From the NCBI GenBank assembly GCA_031538895.1, contig JAVKLU010000010.1:1-34712 (forward strand): a stretch of 34,712 nucleotides of DNA, in the 5' to 3' direction. Origin of the DNA: JAVKLU01 sp031538895 (lineage in GTDB: Bacteria > Pseudomonadota > Gammaproteobacteria > Burkholderiales > Burkholderiaceae). The first letter of the stretch is position 1; each line of letters starts with the position of its first letter. Below are positions 24,320-34,712 of this stretch, piece by piece. The notes beneath the pieces were generated by a model. The model worked only from the letters and a program-made list of their open reading frames with translations. It had not been told where the DNA came from and did not search any database. Position numbers and translations under genes: made by a program.

Positions 24320-25399
24320 ATGACTGATTTGTTTGACAACCCCATGGGTTTATGCGGTTTTGAATTTGTTGAATTCGCCTCACCCACACCCAATACCCTA
24401 GAGCCGCTGTTTGAGACCATGGGTTTCACTTGTGTAGCCAATCACCGCTCAAAAGACGTGTCGCTGTACCGCCAGGGTGAGATTAATTTTATTGTGAACC
24501 GTGAACCTAAAAGCGTGGCGGGTTATTTTGCGGCTGAGCACGGGCCGTCTGCTGCGGGCATGGCTTTTCGGGTGCGTGATGCGCACAAGGCCTATGCGCG
24601 GGCGCTGGAGCTGGGGGCGCAACCGCTAGACATACCGACTGGGCCGATGGAGCTGTGTCTGCCCGCCATTAAGGGCATTGGCGGTGCGCCCCTGTATTTG
24701 ATTGATAGGTTTGAAGAGGGCAAGAGCATTTACGACATTGACTTTGAGTGGGTGGATGGCGTGGACAAGCGCCCTGTTGGGCATGGCCTGAAAATAGTTG
24801 ACCACCTCACTCACAATGCTTACCGTGGCCGCATGGCTTATTGGGCGAGTTATTACGAGCGCTTTTTTAATTTCAAAGAAACTCGTTTCTTTGACATCAA
24901 GGGCGAATACACAGGTTTGACCAGCCGCGCCATGACCGCGCCCGACGGTAAGATACGCATCCCCTTGAACGAAGAGGCCTCCAAGACCACGGGGCAAATT
25001 GAGGAGTTTCTGATGGCCTTTAATGGCGAGGGTATTCAGCACATCGCCATGCTGTGTGATGACTTGCCAGCCACGGTGGACAAGCTGCGTAATGCGGGCA
25101 TCCCCCTCATGACGGCACCCAAACCGACTTACTACGAGATGCTGGCTGAGCGTCTGCCAGGGCATGATGAAGATGTGGCAGGTTTGCAATCGCGCGGCAT
25201 CTTGCTGGACGGCACGACTGAGGGAGGTAAGCCTAGGCTACTTTTGCAAATTTTCTCGCAAACCGTGCTTGGGCCCGTGTTCTTTGAGTTCATACAGCGC
25301 AAAGGCGATGAGGGTTTTGGCGAGGGCAATTTCAAGGCCTTGTTTGAATCGCTAGAGCGGGATCAAATACGCCGCGGCGTACTGGAGGTAAAACAATGA
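24320..25399 (+). CDS. hppD: 4-hydroxyphenylpyruvate dioxygenase
   Basis: A 359-residue protein of the HPPD family with two VOC-like halves. The Fe(II) ligands are His 162 (VDHLTHN), His 241 (GIQHIAM) and Glu 323 (FFEFIQRKGD), all in family context. It converts 4-hydroxyphenylpyruvate to homogentisate with O2, releasing CO2, in the tyrosine degradation route. It is the first gene of a compact operon and has a GGAG ribosome site. Its stop overlaps the next start by four bases (ATGA). Leucine codons here are mostly CTG-type, unlike the TTG-rich genes to the left. Confidence 0.96.
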   Translation: MTDLFDNPMGLCGFEFVEFASPTPNTLEPLFETMGFTCVANHRSKDVSLYRQGEINFIVNREPKSVAGYFAAEHGPSAAGMAFRVRDAHKAYARALELGAQPLDIPTGPMELCLPAIKGIGGAPLYLIDRFEEGKSIYDIDFEWVDGVDKRPVGHGLKIVDHLTHNAYRGRMAYWASYYERFFNFKETRFFDIKGEYTGLTSRAMTAPDGKIRIPLNEEASKTTGQIEEFLMAFNGEGIQHIAMLCDDLPATVDKLRNAGIPLMTAPKPTYYEMLAERLPGHDEDVAGLQSRGILLDGTTEGGKPRLLLQIFSQTVLGPVFFEFIQRKGDEGFGEGNFKALFESLERDQIRRGVLEVKQ

Positions 25400-25929
25400 A
25401 AATCGAAAAAATACACCACGTGGCCTACCGTTGCAAAGATGCCAAGGAAACCGTGTTGTGGTACCAAAAGATGCTGCATATGGACTTTGTGCTGGCCATT
25501 GCCGAAGACCATGTGCCCTCGACCAAGGCGCCAGACCCTTATATGCATGTGTTTTTAGACGCAGGCATGGGCAATGTTTTGGCGTTTTTTGAGCTACCCA
25601 CACAGTCAGAAATGGGGCGCGATCCTAATACGCCTTCCTGGGTGCAGCACATTGCTTTTAAGCTGAAAGACCGCGCCGAACTGCTCGAATTTAAAGCGCA
25701 TCTAGAGGCCGAAGGCGTTGATGTGCTGGGCGTGACCGATCACGGTATTTTCCACTCCATCTACTTTTTTGACCCCAATGGACATCGCTTGGAATTAGCC
25801 TGCGACGTGGGCACGCCAGAGATGTACGCCAAGCTCGATGAAGTCAAGTGGGATATGCTGGAGGAGTGGAGCAAAAGCAAACGCGCACCCAAGCACGCGG
25901 CATGGATGCACACTAAGGAGTTTGCATAA
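25396..25929 (+). CDS. VOC-fold (glyoxalase/dioxygenase superfamily) protein
   Basis: A 177-residue single-copy VOC domain with candidate metal ligands His 8 (KIHHVAYRC), Glu 66 (AFFELP), His 85 (VQHIAFKL) and Glu 133 (HRLELAC). His/His/Glu is also the ligand set of type I extradiol dioxygenases, while His/Glu/His/Glu would fit glyoxalase-like enzymes. The reaction is unknown. It lies within the tyrosine catabolic operon and is coupled to hppD by ATGA and to fahA by TAATG. Related small VOC proteins are often found beside hppD in Burkholderiales (from memory). GGAGG precedes the ATG. Confidence 0.85.
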   Translation: MKIEKIHHVAYRCKDAKETVLWYQKMLHMDFVLAIAEDHVPSTKAPDPYMHVFLDAGMGNVLAFFELPTQSEMGRDPNTPSWVQHIAFKLKDRAELLEFKAHLEAEGVDVLGVTDHGIFHSIYFFDPNGHRLELACDVGTPEMYAKLDEVKWDMLEEWSKSKRAPKHAAWMHTKEFA

Positions 25930-27188
25930 TGATGGCGCTGCAATCTTGGGTAGAGAGTGCGAACAGCCCTGACACCGATTTCCCCTTAGAAAATTTACCC
26001 TACGGATGTTTTAGAAAAGTAGGCGAAAAAAACTGGCGTTTGGGTGTGGCCATTGGCGACCAAGTGCTTGACTTGGCAGCTGCCCATGTTTTTATGGGCA
26101 ATGACCTGCGCAACCTGATGCAATTGCCAAAGACCGCGAGAGTGGCTCTGCGCAGCCGCATACAAGCGGGTTTAATGAGAAGCGGAGAAGGGGGTGCTGA
26201 GGAACAGGCCGCATTTGCCAAGGCGCTGATTGCGCAAAGCGAGGTCACCATGGGCCTGCCCTGCGAGATAGGCGACTACACCGATTTTTACACTAGCATC
26301 CACCACGCCACCAGTGTGGGCAAACTCTTTCGGCCAGACAACCCCTTGCTGCCCAATTACCAATGGGTGCCCATTGGCTACCATGGCCGCGCTAGCAGCA
26401 TTGTGGTGAGTGGCACAGATTTTGTGCGCCCCAAAGGTCAGGTCAAACCACCTGAGAGCGATGCACCTGTGTTCAGCGCCAGCCAAAGGCTAGACTATGA
26501 ACTCGAACTCGGTATCTTGGTCGGCCAAGCCAATGCCATGGGTGAAAATGTGCCTATTGAACAAGCCGAAGAGCACATCTTTGGCCTGACCCTGTTTAAC
26601 GATTGGACGGCACGCGACATACAGGCTTGGGAATACCAGCCGCTTGGGCCGTTTCTCTCTAAAAACTTTGCCTCCTCACTTTCACCCTGGGTCGTGACTT
26701 TGGAAGCACTCGCGCCCTTTCGCGCTCCATTCACGCGCCCAGCAAACCATCCGCAGCCGCTGGCTTATTTAGACAGCGCGGTGAACCAAAGCCAGGGCGC
26801 TATCGACATCAAACTCGAAGTTTGGCTACAAACGGCCAAGATGCGAGCAGCAGGTTTAGCAGCCGAGCGGCTGATGCAAAGTAACTTTAAAGACAGTTAC
26901 TGGACGCTGGCACAGCTTGTAGCGCACCACACGGTCAATGGTTGTAATTTGCAAAGTGGTGATCTGTTTGGTAGCGGCACGCAGTCGGGTCCTGCGCTAG
27001 GCCAAGGCGGCTCGATGCTGGAACTCAGCCTTGGCGGCAAACAGGCTATCACGCTTACCAACGGCGAGACGCGCACCTTCTTGCAAGACGGCGATGAGGT
27101 ACTGCTCAAAGCCTATTGCGAAAATGAGAATGCAAGGCGCATAGGTTTTGGTGAATGCAAGGGGAGGGTACTACCATGCAGAGCCTAA
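25929..27188 (+). CDS. fahA: Fumarylacetoacetase
   Basis: A 419-residue protein with the small N-terminal FAH domain (to about residue 120) and the catalytic FAH fold. DFYTSIHHATSVG carries the metal Asp and the catalytic His. GYHGRASSIVVSG, LDYELELGI and LFNDWTARDIQAWEYQPLGPF carry the remaining metal ligands and substrate contacts. The C-terminal part ends GSMLELSLGG and RTFLQDGDEV. It hydrolyses fumarylacetoacetate to fumarate and acetoacetate, the final step of tyrosine breakdown. The start is either of two adjacent ATGs, overlapping the previous TAA. The 3' end overlaps the next gene by 13 bases. A second, partial homologue lies at 28500-28907. Confidence 0.95.
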   Translation: MMALQSWVESANSPDTDFPLENLPYGCFRKVGEKNWRLGVAIGDQVLDLAAAHVFMGNDLRNLMQLPKTARVALRSRIQAGLMRSGEGGAEEQAAFAKALIAQSEVTMGLPCEIGDYTDFYTSIHHATSVGKLFRPDNPLLPNYQWVPIGYHGRASSIVVSGTDFVRPKGQVKPPESDAPVFSASQRLDYELELGILVGQANAMGENVPIEQAEEHIFGLTLFNDWTARDIQAWEYQPLGPFLSKNFASSLSPWVVTLEALAPFRAPFTRPANHPQPLAYLDSAVNQSQGAIDIKLEVWLQTAKMRAAGLAAERLMQSNFKDSYWTLAQLVAHHTVNGCNLQSGDLFGSGTQSGPALGQGGSMLELSLGGKQAITLTNGETRTFLQDGDEVLLKAYCENENARRIGFGECKGRVLPCRA

Positions 27189-28312
27189 TCGAACAAGCCA
27201 AGGGCTTTGCTAACTGGCAGGTGGCGGCGGACGCAAAATCCATGTCGCGACAATTCAAGTTCAAAAACTTCAAGCAAGCCTTTGCCTTCATGACACAGGT
27301 GGCGCTGTACGCTGAGCAGCACGACCACCATCCCGAGTGGTTTAACGTTTACAACAAGGTTGATGTGCGCTTGACCACGCACGACACGGGCGGCATCAGC
27401 GAGCGCGACCTGTCCATGGCTGTATTTTGCGACAAGACCTATATGAGCACGAATAAAGCACTGCATGGTTTGGCCGATGGCCTAGCGCCAGAAGCGGCGG
27501 ACTGGACCATAGACCAAGGCTGGAGCAACTACACCCCTGCCGAGCACGCCGTCTGGAAGACCCTGTTTGAGCGCCAAAGCAAACTCTTGCCAGGCCGTGC
27601 CTGCGATGCCTTTGTAGAGGGTATGCAGGCTCTGCCTATCGGTGCTGATGAGATACCAGATTTTAAAAAACTATCAGAGGTACTGATGCAAAAAACGGGC
27701 TGGCAAGTAGTGGCCGTGCCTGGCCTCGTGCCCGATGAGGTGTTTTTTGAGCACCTGGCAAACCGCCGTTTTCCCGCAGGGCAATTTATCCGTAAGCCTG
27801 AGCAACTTGATTATTTGGAAGAGCCCGATGTCTTTCACGATGTTTTTGGTCATGTGCCCATGTTGATGAACCCCGTGGTGGCCGACTTCATACAGGCTTA
27901 CGGCAAAGGCGGGCTCAGGGCCTTGGAGCTGGGCATGCTGCCACATTTGGCTCGTGTCTATTGGTACACCATCGAGTTTGGTTTGGTGCAGCAGCAGGAC
28001 GGCCTGCGCATTTACGGCGCGGGCATTGCTTCATCCTTTTCGGAAACCGTGTTTTCTTTGGACAGCGCCAGCCCGAATCGCATCCGCTTTGATCTGGAGC
28101 GCGTCATGCGTACCCATTATCGCATTGATGACTTTCAAGAAAGCTATTTTGTGCTCAGTAGCTTAGATGAGCTTCTGGAACTTGCCAGCATTGACTTTGC
28201 GCCACTCTACGCCCGCATGGAAGAGGGCTTAAGCTACCAGCCAGGGGATGTGTTGGCCAACGATGCAGTGATGACGCGGGGTCGTGGTGGAAGGCTGGAA
28301 AATAGTTTATGA
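27176..28312 (+). CDS. Fused pterin-4a-carbinolamine dehydratase / phenylalanine 4-hydroxylase
   Basis: A continuous 378-residue frame joins two enzymes. Residues 1-83 are a carbinolamine dehydratase (PhhB-type) with QHDHHPEWFNVYNKV and LTTHDTGG, including the His/His and THD motifs of the active site. From about residue 105 it is an aromatic amino acid hydroxylase (PhhA-type), with Fe ligands His 221 and His 226 (DVFHDVFGHVP) and Glu 267 (YTIEFGLV). The hydroxylase turns phenylalanine into tyrosine using tetrahydropterin, and the dehydratase recycles the 4a-carbinolamine. A strong GGGGAGGG stands before the ATG, inside fahA. Bacterial versions are normally separate adjacent genes. The reading frame shows no internal break. 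Confidence 0.93.
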   Translation: MQSLIEQAKGFANWQVAADAKSMSRQFKFKNFKQAFAFMTQVALYAEQHDHHPEWFNVYNKVDVRLTTHDTGGISERDLSMAVFCDKTYMSTNKALHGLADGLAPEAADWTIDQGWSNYTPAEHAVWKTLFERQSKLLPGRACDAFVEGMQALPIGADEIPDFKKLSEVLMQKTGWQVVAVPGLVPDEVFFEHLANRRFPAGQFIRKPEQLDYLEEPDVFHDVFGHVPMLMNPVVADFIQAYGKGGLRALELGMLPHLARVYWYTIEFGLVQQQDGLRIYGAGIASSFSETVFSLDSASPNRIRFDLERVMRTHYRIDDFQESYFVLSSLDELLELASIDFAPLYARMEEGLSYQPGDVLANDAVMTRGRGGRLENSL

Positions 28313-28346
28313 TGGCTCTTCCCCTATTTTTGATTAAGGAAATACC

Positions 28347-28907
28347 ATGGCAGTTTTAAAAGTTTTGGAAATTTTGGCCGACTCACCCAAGAGCTGGGAC
28401 GAGGCTACCGCCAATGCCGTTGCCGAAGCCAGCAAGAGCGTGCGCAACATTCGCTCTGCCCATGTCAGCAGCCAAAGTGTGACGGTAACAGATGAAAATG
28501 TGGCCAACGGTGCCTTAGACATTCACTTAGAAGTGTGTTTGCAAACCGCTACCATGCGTGCGGCGGGGTTGTCGCCCGAAGTCATCAGCCGTTCTCATTT
28601 TGCCGAGGCCGCTTATTGGACCATTGCCCAACTGGTTACCCACCACACCATGGGCGGTTGTCAGTTGTCCGCTGGCGATTTATTGGGCACAGGGACGTTA
28701 TCGGGGCGCACCCCAGACCGTTCAGGGTCGTTGCTGGAGTTGTCTCATGGCGGTAAACAGCCAACTCGTTTAAACAACGGCGAGCAGCGCACGTTTTTGC
28801 AAGATGGCGACCAAATTACCTTGCGTGCTCATTGCGACAAACAGGGCTATCGCCGCATTGGGTTTGGGCAATGTACTGCCACCGTATTGCCTGCGCTCAT
28901 CGCATGA
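28347..28907 (+). CDS. Dodecin / fumarylacetoacetase C-terminal chimera
   Basis: A 186-residue ORF with AGGAAATACC before the ATG. Residues 1-52 match dodecin: MAVLKVLEIL (first strand), SPKSWDEATANAVAEASK (helix), and VRNIRSAHVSSQSVTVTDE (strand 2 and turn). The third dodecin strand is missing. From about residue 54 the sequence aligns with the last third of the fumarylacetoacetase upstream: LDIHLEVCLQTATMRAAGLS, YWTIAQLVTHHTMGGCQLSAGDL, GSLLELSHGGK and RTFLQDGDQITL. It diverges clearly from that neighbour, so it is not a recent copy. FAH metal ligands are absent and FAH activity is not expected. Dodecins bind flavin as dodecamers. The stop overlaps maiA as ATGA. Confidence 0.7.
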   Translation: MAVLKVLEILADSPKSWDEATANAVAEASKSVRNIRSAHVSSQSVTVTDENVANGALDIHLEVCLQTATMRAAGLSPEVISRSHFAEAAYWTIAQLVTHHTMGGCQLSAGDLLGTGTLSGRTPDRSGSLLELSHGGKQPTRLNNGEQRTFLQDGDQITLRAHCDKQGYRRIGFGQCTATVLPALIA

Positions 28908-29545
28908 AACTCTACAATTATTTTCGCAGCAGCACCTCGCACCGCCTGCGCATTGCGTGCAATCTCAAGGGGGTGGCCTACGACTATATTGCTTTAGATT
29001 TGCGCCGTGATGAACATCTGCACGCAACATTCGCCGCCATTAACCCGCAAAAGCTGGTTCCAGCGTTAGATACCGGCGAACAGGTTTTGATTCAATCGCC
29101 CGCCATCATCGAATGGTTGGAGGAAGCCTATCCTAACCCGCCGCTGTTACCTCCAAAAGCACTCGACCGTGCGCATGTGCGGGCGTTGGCGGCCTTGGTA
29201 GGGTGCGACGTGCACCCGTTGAATAATCGCCGTGTATTGCAATACCTTCGCGCACAGTTTGGGGCAAATGAAGCGGCCATCAACACGTGGAGTGGGGGCT
29301 GGATTGCAGCTGGATTCGACGCCTACGAGGCCTTATTGGTGGCAGATAAGCGCGCGAGGGTTTTTAGTTTTGGAGATACGCCTACCCTGGCCGATGTGTA
29401 CTTGATTCCGCAAATAGAAAGTGCACGCCGATTTGAAGTCAACCTGACACTCTGGCCCCACATAACACGCATTGAACAGGCCTGCCTTGCTCTGCCGGCG
29501 TTTCAGCACGCTGCGCCGCAAGCACAAGTGGATGCAGCTAGCTGA
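28904..29545 (+). CDS. maiA: Maleylacetoacetate isomerase (zeta-class GST family)
   Basis: A 213-residue protein with the zeta-class signature near the N-terminus, here YFRSSTSHRLRIACNLKG (the usual SSxSxRVRIAL with Thr at the position that is often Cys), followed by NPQKLVPALD and IQSPAIIEWLEE of the thioredoxin-like domain and an all-helical C-terminal domain. It isomerises maleylacetoacetate to fumarylacetoacetate using glutathione, supplying FahA. The start overlaps the stop of the chimera (ATGA). Longer frames starting at 28832 are antisense-free but carry no conserved residues. It is the last gene of the operon. Confidence 0.92.
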   Translation: MKLYNYFRSSTSHRLRIACNLKGVAYDYIALDLRRDEHLHATFAAINPQKLVPALDTGEQVLIQSPAIIEWLEEAYPNPPLLPPKALDRAHVRALAALVGCDVHPLNNRRVLQYLRAQFGANEAAINTWSGGWIAAGFDAYEALLVADKRARVFSFGDTPTLADVYLIPQIESARRFEVNLTLWPHITRIEQACLALPAFQHAAPQAQVDAAS

Positions 29546-29807
29546 TGGAGCTAAACAGCCTCGATGGCGGTGATGTGAGGGTTTCACTATAGGGGATTGG
29601 CACTTCGCCCCCTCTCTCTTGGCTTGACGGGCCGGCTTTTGAAAACACAGACAACACAGAGGCGGCAAACTCTCTTTCTCTGCCCACGGTATTCCACTGA
29701 GCCCCAAATTTTATAGTCAGCGCCTTGGTGCATTTTTAGCGCACTCATATCTGCACACTCGTCCCCGCACACTCTATCCGTGTTCCTGGGGGCGAGCGGG
29801 GTTTCCT
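29546..29807. other. Convergent intergenic region, no gene recognised
   Basis: About 260 bases between maiA (plus) and the HTH gene (minus). Short minus-strand open frames exist but have no conserved features, no ribosome sites and poor composition. No clear terminator was seen for either side. Confidence 0.4.
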
Positions 29808-30275
29808 TTAGAGCGAGCGGCCCAACAGTTTTTCAACCTGCTTGCGTTCCCATTTTGCGCCCAGAAAAGGAACCAGGTTGAATAGGCGTGCCGCATGGGC
29901 CAACAAACCTATCCCCCAGCCCAAGGCCGTCCACAGAAACCATAGATATTGGGGATGCTGGATGAGATTAAACAAGCCAAGGCCAGTGATGACCAGGATG
30001 TATTGGATGAGGTGGAGATAGAAGCCTTTTAGTTTGCGCACTTTGGACAGAGCCAGTTGTTCATCGGCGGGGAGGCTGTTTGTAGGAGTCATGAGGTTTT
30101 CATTGGTGAGGGATAAAAAATCGATCTCAAAGACCGAGGCTAATGATTTTAAGGATTCCGTGCTGGCAGTTCGGCCATTTTCAATCCGTTGGATGGTGCG
30201 GGTACTCAAGCCACTCAATTCAGCCAGTTGTTGTTGCGACCAACCTCGTTGTAACCGTAGTTTCTGCACTTGCAT
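29808..30275 (-). CDS. HTH-Xre regulator with a C-terminal 2TM membrane domain
   Basis: A 155-residue protein. Residues 1-56 form a helix-turn-helix of the Xre/Cro type (KLRLQRGWSQQQLAELSGLSTRTIQRIENGR), followed by a short linker and a 2TM domain from about residue 80, with helices at about 86-106 and 110-132 and a basic C-terminus. This architecture (HTH_3 plus 2TM) is widespread, and its members are probably membrane-tethered regulators. The ATG has an ideal AAGGAG five bases upstream. It stands alone between the aromatic operon and the rRNA operon, and its targets are unknown. Confidence 0.85.
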   Translation of the reverse strand: MQVQKLRLQRGWSQQQLAELSGLSTRTIQRIENGRTASTESLKSLASVFEIDFLSLTNENLMTPTNSLPADEQLALSKVRKLKGFYLHLIQYILVITGLGLFNLIQHPQYLWFLWTALGWGIGLLAHAARLFNLVPFLGAKWERKQVEKLLGRSL

Positions 30276-30560
30276 ATGAACTCCTTGAAATCATGGCCTG
30301 CATATTCGGCGAAGTCGGTCAAAAACGCCACGACATCAGGGTGACAGCACCGCGACAAAGGAGCGACATAGGTATGCCAATTGAAAACAAACCCAAAAAT
30401 TGATCGAAATGACCTGGGTCAGCCCTCGACTTCTACATTTGAGCGCGCCCAACAATAATTAGTGTATTCTCTCCTAAATTAGAGAGTGCTCATCACGTCT
30501 CGGCACACTTTCGCGCTTATCGCGCTTATTTTTCAAAATAGATGAATTTTTCTGCAAAAT
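30276..30560. other. Spacer upstream of the rRNA operon
   Basis: About 285 bases without a credible gene. It contains a short hairpin (CTCTC and GAGAG around an AT-rich loop near 30470-30485) and a 9-base tandem, CGCGCTTAT, near 30511-30528. The last ~35 bases before the promoter are A/T-rich, as expected of an rRNA UP element or Fis-binding region. Confidence 0.4.
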
Positions 30561-30563
30561 GAC

Positions 30564-30592
30564 TTGACAGGTGCGGTGAGGGCGTGCATAAT
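30564..30592 (+). promoter_or_regulatory. rRNA operon promoter
   Basis: A perfect -35 TTGACA (30564-30569) and a -10 CATAAT (30587-30592) are 17 bases apart. An A/T-rich UP-like stretch lies immediately upstream. Transcription should begin near 30599, about 220 bases before 16S. Confidence 0.85.
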
Positions 30593-30667
30593 CTATCTCC
30601 TTCGACGCGAATCAAAAGTTGCTACGAAGTTTTTTTAAAGAATTATTTAGTAAATAAATATTCTTTT

Positions 30668-30682
30668 GTTCTTTAATAATTT
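30668..30682 (+). promoter_or_regulatory. boxA-like antitermination site in the 16S leader
   Basis: GTTCTTTAATAATTT resembles the rRNA boxA (TGYTCTTTAACA). It lies between the promoter and 16S, where Nus-factor antitermination sites are expected. A second and better copy precedes 23S at 32662. Confidence 0.6.
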
Positions 30683-30691
30683 AATAGACAG

Positions 30692-30703
30692 CCGATAAGT
30701 GTG
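30692..30703 (+). other. Left arm of the 16S precursor processing stem
   Basis: CCGATAAGTGTG is exactly complementary to CACACTTATCGG at 32382-32393, just after 16S. The two arms enclose the 16S gene and would form the double-stranded stem cut by RNase III. Confidence 0.75.
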
Positions 30704-30822
30704 GGTGCTGGGCTTTGATTGCTAAGTAGTATAAGCAGTATGGTCGGCACTCACAAAATTGGATAAGATTTAAGTAACTTGTCAGAGTTTTGAGTGAGTC
30801 GATTTTGTGTATTGCAGGATAT

Positions 30823-32356
<1,534 letters not shown>

Positions 32357-32381
32357 CTAGAAAAGCATCTGGCTTAGTGCT

Positions 32382-32393
32382 CACACTTATCGG
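32382..32393 (+). other. Right arm of the 16S precursor processing stem
   Basis: CACACTTATCGG is the exact complement of the left arm at 30692-30703. Weaker pairing extends the stem inward. Confidence 0.75.
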
Positions 32394-32448
32394 TAAATTG
32401 AATTTTGTTTAAGATTGTTATTAAGCAAGTTATTTTGGTGGCTCGTAT

Positions 32449-32525
32449 GGGTTTGTAGCTCAGCTGGTTAGAGCACCGTCTTGATAAGGCGGGGGTCGTA
32501 GGTTCAAGTCCTACCAGACCCACCA
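32449..32525 (+). tRNA. tRNA-Ile (GAT)
   Basis: A 77-base tRNA in the 16S-23S spacer. The anticodon loop is CTTGATAAG with GAT, the T-loop is GGTTCAAGTCC, the acceptor is GGGTTTG/CAGACCC, and CCA is encoded. This isoleucine tRNA is standard in this spacer. Confidence 0.97.
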
Positions 32526-32530
32526 TAAAC

Positions 32531-32606
32531 GGGGGTTTAGCTCAGCTGGGAGAGCACCTGCTTTGCAAGCAGGGGGTCGTCGGTTCGATCCCGTCAACCT
32601 CCACCA
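32531..32606 (+). tRNA. tRNA-Ala (TGC)
   Basis: A 76-base tRNA five bases after tRNA-Ile. The anticodon loop is CTTTGCAAG with TGC, the T-loop is GGTTCGATCCC, and CCA is encoded. The spacer order Ile then Ala is typical of betaproteobacteria. Confidence 0.97.
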
Positions 32607-32661
32607 AATTCAATCCGAATGTCTATTTATTTTCTCTTGATTAGTAAATAATCAAGATTTC

Positions 32662-32677
32662 GTTCTTTAACAATTTG
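32662..32677 (+). promoter_or_regulatory. boxA antitermination site before 23S
   Basis: GTTCTTTAACAATTTG closely matches the rRNA boxA consensus and lies in the usual place between tRNA-Ala and 23S. Confidence 0.7.
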
Positions 32678-32822
32678 TAGAGGTAACATTCTTATATACT
32701 AATAGTGTATAAGTTTGGGTGAGATGTATCATCAATTTGAGTGTCTTAAGTAGTGTCTTAAAAGACTTTTTAGATTGCGGCGTAATACTCATGCTATAAC
32801 TTGATTAGTCTTCAAAGTTATA

Positions 32823-34712
<1,890 letters not shown>

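Noticed and set aside
28500..28907. A recent duplication of the fahA 3' end
   Set aside because: The two C-terminal regions differ at many amino acids and at most synonymous sites, so they are old paralogues or came from different sources.
29587..29772. Short minus-strand ORFs downstream of maiA
   Set aside because: No ribosome sites, no conserved features, and overlapping frames of similar length; treated as chance.

Overview
The window comes from a Gram-negative betaproteobacterium, most likely of the order Burkholderiales. The 16S gene has betaproteobacterial signatures, the rRNA operon is 16S-tRNA-Ile(GAT)-tRNA-Ala(TGC)-23S, Hfq is of the Burkholderiales type, and hfq-hflX-hflK-hflC is a conserved betaproteobacterial gene order. 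Base composition is moderate and lower than in typical Burkholderia. Genus cannot be fixed from the sequence alone.

Layout. (1) 76-7502, minus strand: hfq, hflX, hflK and hflC, with a large lipoprotein metallopeptidase (M60/IMPa type) and a scrap of IS5-family transposase wedged between hflX and hflK. (2) 7861-14343, plus strand: a tripartite RND efflux system (membrane fusion protein, RND pump, TolC-like channel) with a protein-isoaspartate-methyltransferase-family gene before tolC. (3) 14515-17086: fabA, a plsC-like acyltransferase and fabB, a small module for unsaturated fatty acid and phospholipid synthesis. (4) 17182-19118: TRAP transporter small and large membrane subunits without a binding protein, followed by a 145-bp element with perfect 12-bp terminal inverted repeats and an intrinsic terminator. 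(5) 19348-22038: topB, topoisomerase III. (6) 22073-24079: a decayed patch. It holds a putative outer-membrane protein gene with an in-frame TGA, an intact periplasmic heavy-metal-associated (HMA) protein, a MerT-like membrane protein gene with two homopolymer frameshifts, an inverted pair of DnaA-box-like sites and a broken IS5-family transposase. (7) 24320-29545: a tightly packed phenylalanine/tyrosine catabolic operon: hppD, a VOC-fold protein, fahA, a fused carbinolamine dehydratase-phenylalanine hydroxylase, a dodecin/FahA chimera and maiA. (8) 29808-30275, minus strand: a small HTH regulator with a membrane domain. (9) 30564 to the end: rRNA operon promoter, leader, 16S, two tRNAs and the 5' two thirds of 23S.

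How the genes work together. The operon at 24.3-29.5 kb covers phenylalanine to tyrosine, hydroxyphenylpyruvate to homogentisate, maleylacetoacetate to fumarylacetoacetate, and final hydrolysis to fumarate plus acetoacetate. An aminotransferase and homogentisate 1,2-dioxygenase (hmgA) are not in the window. The carbinolamine dehydratase domain would recycle the pterin cofactor of the hydroxylase fused to it. The most unusual item is the 186-residue ORF at 28347-28907: its first ~52 residues are a dodecin lacking its last strand, and the remainder is the C-terminal third of a second, divergent fumarylacetoacetase. The M60 insertion in the hfl cluster and the three-layer heavy-metal gene set are the other accessory regions of interest.
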